A model generated the notes under the pieces. That model saw nothing but the letters and a program-made list of their open reading frames with translations. It was not told where the DNA came from and made no database searches. A stretch of 64,000 bases of DNA, taken from the NCBI GenBank assembly GCA_963971575.1, contig OZ020616.1, forward strand, positions 40,886,250 through 40,950,249. Direction: 5' to 3'. The translations under genes were made by a program, and so were the position numbers. The stretch is from Liopterus haemorrhoidalis (Eukaryota; Arthropoda; Insecta; Coleoptera; Dytiscidae). Positions within the stretch are counted from its first letter, which is position 1. The number at the start of each line of letters is the position of its first letter. Below, piece by piece: positions 58,449 through 64,000 of this stretch.

Positions 58449-59389
58449 ATTGCTTCGTCGTCATAAAAAATCGCGATGAACTTGAAACCCTACGCCGACT
58501 CTTTGAAAATTGTTCCGTCCTAAAATTCACCGTAGAAGAAAATAAGAATAAAATTATCAACTTCCTGGACGTACGCGTAGACTATACCTCCGGCCGTTAC
58601 GATACAGCGGTTTATAGTAAACCCAATAGCGGACATTATATTAACGCAATCAGTGAATGCCCAGAACGGTATAAAACCGGCACCATCACAGCCCTCATTC
58701 ACCGTACACACAAAATTTCATCAAATTGGGTAAATTTCCAGTCAGCCATTGAACAGTTAAAACAAACTTTAATAAACAATGGTTACAGCAACACAACCTT
58801 CGATGGCCTTCTACACCGGTATTTGAACAAACAACGGGCAAAGTGTGATAGCACTAAGCCAGTCACACACGTAATTTATTACAAAAATCAATTTTCAAAC
58901 ACATATAAAACCGACGAGAGGATAATTCAGGACATAGTAAGGAGTAACGTGAAATGTAAAAACAAGAATGAAAACCTCCAACTACGCATCTATTACAAGA
59001 GCCTGAAAACTGCGCACCTGCTTATAAAAAACAACCCAAGCCAAAACAATAGTGATTTGAAACAAACCAACGTAGTCTACGAATTCAAATGCAATCACGC
59101 GGACTGCGAACCGCGTAACACAGCCTACGTTGGATTGACAACCACATCGTTATCAAGGCGACTGACCATGCATTTACAATCCGGCGCTATCAAAAAACAT
59201 TTTACAGAAAAACATGGCACATATCTTACACGGCAAGATTTAGTTCAAAATACAATAATCCTCAAAAAAAACCCCGATTACCATCGGCTACAAATACAAG
59301 AGGCGCTACTCATTAAGAAAAACCAGCCAGAGATCAACCTCCAATCTACAGGATTAGCCCGGACCCTATACCTACACGGAAACATGTAA
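58449..59389 (+). pseudogene. Penelope-like RT C-terminus and GIY-YIG domain, 5'-truncated
   Basis: About 313 codons from the second half of the YVDD box to the stop at 59387-59389. It includes INFLDV, a Cys/His-containing linker (FKCNHADCEPRN) and the GIY-YIG core AYVGLTTTSLSRRL. It lacks the reverse transcriptase active-site aspartates and fingers, so it cannot function as a polymerase; the endonuclease domain looks complete. The C-terminus (IQEALLIKKNQPEINLQSTG) is the version I consider ancestral, because a basic EALxIxxxxPxxN-type tail is usual after GIY-YIG in these elements. Confidence 0.85.
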
Positions 59390-59464
59390 CACCCCCTCTT
59401 TTGGAAATACCTAATTTTACACTTTTATAAATAGTATTATGTACATTTCATTGTTAGTTTAGCT

Positions 59465-59505
59465 TGAAAATGATTGAATGAACAATCGAAACGTCGCAAA
59501 TAAAG
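59465..59505 (+). ncRNA. Hammerhead-like motif in Penelope pseudo-LTR (candidate)
   Basis: GATTGAATGAACAATCGAAA followed by CGTCGC: a 5-bp stem (GATTG/CAATC) followed by the GAAAC-GTC element that ends a hammerhead core. The CUGANGA box expected before the stem is not there (CTTGAAAAT instead), so it may be a degenerate ribozyme. Further copies are at about 62034-62074 (plus) and 56482-56522 (minus). Penelope-like elements are known to carry hammerhead motifs at this place. Confidence 0.4.
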
Positions 59506-59515
59506 TATAGTTATA

Positions 59516-61924
59516 ATGAGTAACATAGGATTTTTTATTTATAACCTCAGTGATACCTCACAAAAACAGACAATTCGTAAGTTAGAAAAAGTGTCAAAAA
59601 AGTTAATAGACGCAGAATATGCTATAGTGTTTAACAAATGTTGTATAAAAGAAAAGCTGCTACCTAAATACAGTGATATAAAAACGCATGACCCAGCAGT
59701 GAAACATGAAGACTTCACCCGGGAGTTCCGGACTAAACTAATACAGTTCCAGTTAGAGAAGTCAATCCAACACAGGGACAATCTACGAACAGAAGTAAGT
59801 AACATACAAATAGAAGTTTCCTCGATGAACATAAACCGAGACTTACGCCACAACATAAATACAAAACTCAATGAAATCCTGACCCAACACCGATTCATCA
59901 CAAAAAACAGGATCCTCAAAAAACTAAATAAACTATACCAAGGCCAGATCGCGCTACCCGATGAAAACCAAAACTACATTAATTTATCATCATACGAACT
60001 AACAGAAGATGAAAAGAAAGTGCTGAGCTTAGGTATCAATTGTCACATTAAAAGCAATTTCGACCCACTAGAAAAGGCCACCGAACTTGAACTCCTTTTT
60101 TGTTCAATACAAAAATTGGAGACAGACGGAATCGTCACCATCAACGACAATTTTCGCGACCTCCTGCGCGCCGAGTCAACAAAACGCAGAGACTACACAC
60201 GGAGCAACATCCTACCTAAAGACCTGCAGGGCGCTGCTAAGAAGTTAAGATTGAACGAAAACATCGTGATCAGGAAAGCCGATAAAGCAAATGTGTTCGT
60301 GATAATAGACAAGTGTGACTATAAACAAAAATTAGACTTAATTCTTAGTGATGTGAATAAATTCAAAAAAACGACTAAAGACACAACAGCCAAACTTAAA
60401 ACATCAGTTAACCGACTCATCGCCACAGCCAATACACAAGCGCAATCACAAGTTTTTACTTCTATCACAGGAGAATTTCGCCCAGGATACATCTACGGAA
60501 GTGTTAAAACACATAAACAAAATAATCCTTTGCGACCGATAATATCACAAATACCAACACCAACATATAAGACCGCTAAGGAGTTAAACAAAATCATCAC
60601 GCCATACCTACATACCCGGTATTCACTGTCATCTACAGACCAGTTTCTAGACATATTAAAATGCACGGAAGCTGAAGGATTTGTCGCATCCCTAGATGTC
60701 GAATCATTATTTACAAATGTACCCGTTGAAGAAACGATACAAATAATATGTAAAACGGTGTACTCGCACCCAACTATTCCCCCTCCGGCCTTTGCACAAC
60801 ATACTTTGGAAAAACTACTACGCGCCTGCACGACTGAGGCCCCATTTAGACACATAGATGGAACCCTATATCACCAAATCGACGGGGTAGCAATGGGCTC
60901 GCCGCTTGGAGTCACTTTCGCCAACTTCTATATGAACCATGTCGAGACAAAAGTGTTGGACGAATGCAACAAAAACAATAAACCTAGTTTATATTGCCGA
61001 TACGTCGATGATTGCTTCGTCGTCATAAAAAATCGCGATGAACTTGAAACCCTACGCCGACTCTTTGAAAATTGTTCCGTCCTAAAATTCACCGTAGAAG
61101 AAAATAAGAATAAAATTATCAACTTCCTGGACGTACGCGTAGACTATACCTCCGGCCGTTACGATACAGCGGTTTATAGTAAACCCAATAGCGGACATTA
61201 TATTAACGCAATCAGTGAATGCCCAGAACGGTATAAAACCGGCACCATCACAGCCCTCATTCACCGTACACACAAAATTTCATCAAATTGGGTAAATTTC
61301 CAGTCAGCCATTGAACAGTTAAAACAAACTTTAATAAACAATGGTTACAGCAACACAACCTTCGATGGCCTTCTACACCGGTATTTGAACAAACAACGGG
61401 CAAAGTGTGATAGCACTAAGCCAGTCACACACGTAATTTATTACAAAAATCAATTTTCAAACACATATAAAACCGACGAGAGGATAATTCAGGACATAGT
61501 AAGGAGTAACGTGAAATGTAAAAACAAGAATGAAAACCTCCAACTACGCATCTATTACAAGAGCCTGAAAACTGCGCACCTGCTTATAAAAAACAACCCA
61601 AGCCAAAACAATAGTGATTTGAAACAAACCAACGTAGTCTACGAATTCAAATGCAATCACGCGGACTGCGAACCGCGTAACACAGCCTACGTTGGATTGA
61701 CAACCACATCGTTATCAAGGCGACTGACCATGCATTTACAATCCGGCGCTATCAAAAAACATTTTACAGAAAAACATGGCACATATCTTACACGGCAAGA
61801 TTTAGTTCAAAATACAATAATCCTCAAAAAAAAAAAAACCCCGATTACCATCGGCTACAAATACAAGAGGCGCTACTCATTAAGAAAAACCAGCCAGAGA
61901 TCAACCTCCAATCTACAGGATTAG
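59516..61924 (+). CDS. Penelope-like element polyprotein: reverse transcriptase plus GIY-YIG endonuclease (802 aa)
   Basis: An uninterrupted 802-codon frame starting MSNIGFFIYNLSDTSQKQTI; stops in all frames just upstream fix the ATG at 59516. Residues 1-200 are an N-terminal domain rich in charged helices. The reverse transcriptase covers roughly 230-600, with LDVESLF (catalytic Asp 394), MGSPLG (460) and YVDD (496-499). A Cys/His linker (FKCNHADCE) precedes the GIY-YIG endonuclease (AYVGLT near 725). This is the architecture of endonuclease-bearing Penelope-like elements, which prime on nicked DNA. The A tract at 61826-61838 is 13 long and leads to the end KTPITIGYKYKRRYS instead of the tail seen in the 58446 fragment, so the last residues are probably frameshifted. 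Everything catalytic appears intact, and the element may be recently active. Confidence 0.93.
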   Translation: MSNIGFFIYNLSDTSQKQTIRKLEKVSKKLIDAEYAIVFNKCCIKEKLLPKYSDIKTHDPAVKHEDFTREFRTKLIQFQLEKSIQHRDNLRTEVSNIQIEVSSMNINRDLRHNINTKLNEILTQHRFITKNRILKKLNKLYQGQIALPDENQNYINLSSYELTEDEKKVLSLGINCHIKSNFDPLEKATELELLFCSIQKLETDGIVTINDNFRDLLRAESTKRRDYTRSNILPKDLQGAAKKLRLNENIVIRKADKANVFVIIDKCDYKQKLDLILSDVNKFKKTTKDTTAKLKTSVNRLIATANTQAQSQVFTSITGEFRPGYIYGSVKTHKQNNPLRPIISQIPTPTYKTAKELNKIITPYLHTRYSLSSTDQFLDILKCTEAEGFVASLDVESLFTNVPVEETIQIICKTVYSHPTIPPPAFAQHTLEKLLRACTTEAPFRHIDGTLYHQIDGVAMGSPLGVTFANFYMNHVETKVLDECNKNNKPSLYCRYVDDCFVVIKNRDELETLRRLFENCSVLKFTVEENKNKIINFLDVRVDYTSGRYDTAVYSKPNSGHYINAISECPERYKTGTITALIHRTHKISSNWVNFQSAIEQLKQTLINNGYSNTTFDGLLHRYLNKQRAKCDSTKPVTHVIYYKNQFSNTYKTDERIIQDIVRSNVKCKNKNENLQLRIYYKSLKTAHLLIKNNPSQNNSDLKQTNVVYEFKCNHADCEPRNTAYVGLTTTSLSRRLTMHLQSGAIKKHFTEKHGTYLTRQDLVQNTIILKKKKTPITIGYKYKRRYSLRKTSQRSTSNLQD

Positions 61925-62269
61925 CCCGGACCCTATACCTACACGGAAACATGTAACACCCCCTCTTTTGGAAATACCTAATTTTACACTTTTATAAATA
62001 GTATTATGTACATTTCATTGTTAGTTTAGCTTGAAAATGATTGAATGAACAATCGAAACGTCGCAAATAAAGTATAGTTATAATGAGTAACATAGGATTT
62101 TTTATTTATAACCTCAGTGATACCTCACAAAAACAGACAATTCGTAAGTTAGAAAAAGTGTCAAAAAAGTTAATAGACGCAGAATATGCTATAGTGTTTA
62201 ACAAATGTTGTATAAAAGAAAAGCTGCTACCTAAATACAGTGATATATATATATATATATATATATATA
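61925..62269 (+). mobile_element. Penelope-like 3' UTR and truncated head of a third unit
   Basis: The 3' UTR (61925-62082), identical by eye to 59390-59515 and its neighbours, leads into MSNIGFFIYNLSDT again at 62083. After 54 codons (KYSDI) the sequence becomes (TA)n at 62243-62269. The two cluster ends are thus the same part of the element cut at different points, 42 and 54 codons into the unit, and both joined to (TA)n. Confidence 0.9.
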
Positions 62270-62274
62270 GAAAA

Positions 62275-62460
62275 TGTTTTTAGATATCTGCGATGTCCGG
62301 CTGCTTGACGTCGTTACCTAGTAACGACATTGTTTGAATGTTTTGACAGTTAATTAAAATTGTATATTCGCCATATATTCTAGTAATTGTATTTTCATAA
62401 TTTTGTGTTTTCACTTAAATAAAACTAGTGTGATCGACATAATTGGTTTTATTTACATCA
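62275..62460 (+). mobile_element. Ty1/copia 5' LTR
   Basis: From TGTTTTTAGATATC to about TTTACATCA, just before the primer binding site: 186 bp if it ends at CA (62459-62460). A polyadenylation signal AATAAA lies at 62418-62423. The left boundary is inferred from the TG dinucleotide next to the Penelope (TA)n; the matching 3' LTR lies outside the window, so the limits are approximate. Confidence 0.6.
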
Positions 62461-62474
62461 GGTTATGGGCCCAG
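62461..62474 (+). promoter_or_regulatory. Primer binding site complementary to an internal part of initiator tRNA-Met
   Basis: GGTTATGGGCCCAG is complementary to the anticodon-stem region of eukaryotic initiator tRNA-Met, the half-molecule used as primer by copia of Drosophila and its relatives. Its place immediately 3' of the LTR supports the assignment. Confidence 0.88.
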
Positions 62475-62560
62475 AACGCGAACTGTGGCCGATTGTGTAA
62501 TAGTGATCACAAAAATTTGAAAAATTTAGTGAAGTGAATTTTTGTGCAAATGAAATAAAA

Positions 62561-63487
62561 ATGTCTGCTCCAGTAACCACACGCATCGACTGCCTAAACC
62601 ACGAGAATTATGACACGTGGCGGATTCAAATACAGGCGATACTTATTAAAAATGATGCTTGGGGTTACGTCGATGGAACTATCGTGAGACCAAGTGTCGT
62701 CCCGGACGACGCTAAGTCAGTGGAATCGGTAGCATGCTGGGAGCGGAACGATTCGAAGGCCCGAGCAGATATAATACTTGCGATAAAGCCGTCAGAATTG
62801 AAACGGATAAAGGGCTGCACAACTTCACAGGAAGTATGGACGAAGCTAGAGTCGATATACATGTCCAAGGGACCTGCCCGCAAAGCAACACTCCTGAAAC
62901 AGCTGATGCTGACGAGAATGTCCGATGGAGAAGACGTACGAGCACACTTGAATCGTTTCTTCGACGCCGTTGATAAACTCCAGGAAATGAGTGTGAAAAT
63001 CGACTCCGATCTACTGGCGATCATGATGTTGTATTCGCTTCCTCCGGCGTTTGAAAACTTTCGATGCGCGATAGAGTCGCGCGACACGTTGCCTTCACCG
63101 GAAGCGCTACGCATAAAAATTGTGGAAGAACATGACGCGAGAGTGAACGAAACTCGTGAAAAAGGGAATGACGCGATGTTCGCGAAACGGGACAACCGTG
63201 TCGGAAAGTTTCGGACAGAACAGGGTTTTAACAGACCAAAAACGACCGAATTTAAGTATAGGTGCCATCGATGCCGGAAAATAGGTCACAAAGCAGCTGA
63301 CTGTAAAAGTGGGACTAGATATACCGACGCGCAACTTGTGACAAGTGAAACTAGTTTGCAAGCCGCCGAAACATTACAAGTAAATCCCGTACGCGTTACG
63401 CGTTCAATAAAACGATGGTGTTTAGATAGCGGCGCGACTTCACACTTGTGCAATGACAGAAATATGTTCACGCACCTGACTGACTAA
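62561..63487 (+). CDS. Ty1/copia gag and protease start, ending at an in-frame TAA
   Basis: 308 codons from ATG 62561 (MSAPVTTRIDCLNHENYDTW). The first about 210 residues are a UBN2/copia-type Gag capsid (YDTWRIQIQAIL, WTKLESIYMSKGPARK, LNRFFDAVDKL, MLYSLPPAFENF). A CCHC zinc knuckle follows at about residue 235 (CHRCRKIGHKAADC), then the protease active site DSGATSHLC with Asp 289. The frame stops at TAA 63485-63487 and is open again immediately after it in the same frame. A frame start at a GTG (62534) upstream is not used, since ATG 62561 gives the conserved N-terminus. Codon use is GC-richer than the neighbourhood. The stop is either a disabling mutation or a programmed readthrough point between Gag-protease and Pol. 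Confidence 0.9.
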   Translation: MSAPVTTRIDCLNHENYDTWRIQIQAILIKNDAWGYVDGTIVRPSVVPDDAKSVESVACWERNDSKARADIILAIKPSELKRIKGCTTSQEVWTKLESIYMSKGPARKATLLKQLMLTRMSDGEDVRAHLNRFFDAVDKLQEMSVKIDSDLLAIMMLYSLPPAFENFRCAIESRDTLPSPEALRIKIVEEHDARVNETREKGNDAMFAKRDNRVGKFRTEQGFNRPKTTEFKYRCHRCRKIGHKAADCKSGTRYTDAQLVTSETSLQAAETLQVNPVRVTRSIKRWCLDSGATSHLCNDRNMFTHLTD

Positions 63488-64000
63488 CATTGTGCAAATT
63501 GTTCCACGCTAAAACTTGCCAGTGATGCGACAGCTGACGTTGACGGTCGCGGAATAGTGAATTTTACGGCACAAGTCAACGGAAAATCTCGAAAGATAGA
63601 ACTGAAAGACACTTTGTTTGTTCCGAAATTGCGGACAAATTTGTTATCTGTGAGCAAAATAACGGACAATGGCTACGATATCACGTTCAGGCGCGAATGT
63701 GCGATTGTTAGTGACAAGTACGGTGACACAATACTTGTAGCAGACAGGCTCGGGGACCTTTACTATGTTCGCGAACCCAAGTGCGGCGCTAACGTCGCGA
63801 AAAGAGTTCAACCGCCTGGAAATCCGTCGTCTGATTTTGAACTGTGGCATCGACGTTTAGGCCACTTAAATGCATCCGATTTAAACATCGCGATTAAGAA
63901 ATCGACGATCAACGGTCTCCAATCCAAAACATACGAAGGAAATCTCACTTGTAAAATATGTTTTAGGGGAAAAATGACTAGAACACCATTCCCGAAGGTT
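63488..64000 (+). pseudogene. Ty1/copia pol start: rest of protease and GAG-pre-integrase, runs off the window
   Basis: Continuing in the same frame after the TAA, 171 codons are open to the end of the window. They contain LFVPKLRTNLLSVSKI, the protease-to-integrase linker typical of copia, and then ELWHRRLGHLNASDLNIAIK with CKICFRGKMTRTPF, the His-His-Cys-Cys zinc region at the integrase N-terminus. Integrase core, reverse transcriptase, RNase H and the 3' LTR would follow to the right. Listed as broken only because of the upstream stop; otherwise no lesion. Confidence 0.85.

Larger units (their letters stand above)
58446..59515 (+). mobile_element. Penelope-like 3' fragment preceding the full unit
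   Basis: It starts inside the YVDD reverse transcriptase motif (at DCFVV) and continues through the end of the protein (TAA-free to 59389) and the 3' UTR to the start of the next unit at 59516. As the upstream partner of a tandem it plays the part of a 5' pseudo-LTR. Its A tract is 8 long, whereas the other two copies have 13, so its last 39 codons are read in another frame (LKKNPDYHRL ... EALLIKKNQPEINLQS), closer to the expected end of such proteins. Confidence 0.9.

Noticed and set aside
57281..61273. Frames of 60-126 codons antisense to the Penelope-like genes
   Set aside because: Each appears again, identical, opposite the same segment of every copy; they are shadows of the reverse transcriptase gene.

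Overview
This is a piece of a eukaryotic nuclear genome, almost certainly an insect or another arthropod. It is AT-rich and dominated by transposable elements. The families present (DD34D mariner, DD41D rosa-like, hAT, pogo-like MITEs, RTE/R1/jockey-type LINE fragments, Penelope-like elements with a GIY-YIG domain, Ty1/copia with an initiator-tRNA-fragment primer site) are those of an arthropod genome. There is one host gene in pieces, with GT-AG introns. I see no rRNA, CRISPR, operon or other prokaryotic feature. The species cannot be fixed from the sequence.

Layout. 1-26 kb: intergenic DNA, or a further intron of the host gene, filled with nested repeats: a hAT MITE in an older inverted-repeat element (2.2-3.0 kb), a nearly complete mariner (4.46-5.74 kb), a pogo-type MITE in another MITE (7.07-7.78 kb), several 3' ends of LINEs, a 1.2 kb non-autonomous hAT carrying three tandem 235-bp units (20.24-21.42 kb), a GC-rich possible LTR (21.4-22.7 kb), a miniature DD41D element with about 115-bp inverted repeats (22.92-23.48 kb) and the first of three Helentron/DINE-1-like elements (24.34-25.34 kb).

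26-50 kb: four minus-strand exons of one host gene (50347-50202, 35041-34899, 31465-31354, 28380-26160). Their splice phases join without a break and encode a long, disordered, Tyr/Ser/Pro-rich protein of unassigned function. The introns (15.2, 3.4 and 3.0 kb) hold a solo LTR with a 4-bp target duplication, a mariner interrupted by a hAT MITE, 5'-truncated LINEs with exact target duplications, several MITEs, a SINE, a 3x200-bp tandem repeat and a DINE-like element with about 70 copies of an 8-bp repeat.

50-64 kb: upstream of the last visible exon lie a third DINE-like element (51.56-54.87 kb) containing another transposon and a large inverted repeat, a jockey-like LINE 3' end, and a 6-kb Penelope-like cluster (56.28-62.27 kb) of a head-to-head inverted truncated copy, a 3' fragment, an 802-codon full unit and a truncated next unit, ending in (TA)n on both sides. 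The window closes in the 5' half of a Ty1/copia element (LTR, primer binding site, gag, protease, start of integrase) with a single in-frame stop.

The most informative signals are the precise nesting (at least nine insertions have verifiable target duplications) and the Penelope cluster. In that cluster two copies share an A13 tract that changes the C-terminal reading frame, while a third copy (A8) keeps another frame. Nothing here convinces me of a wholly new biological system. The DINE-like family and the Penelope composite come closest.
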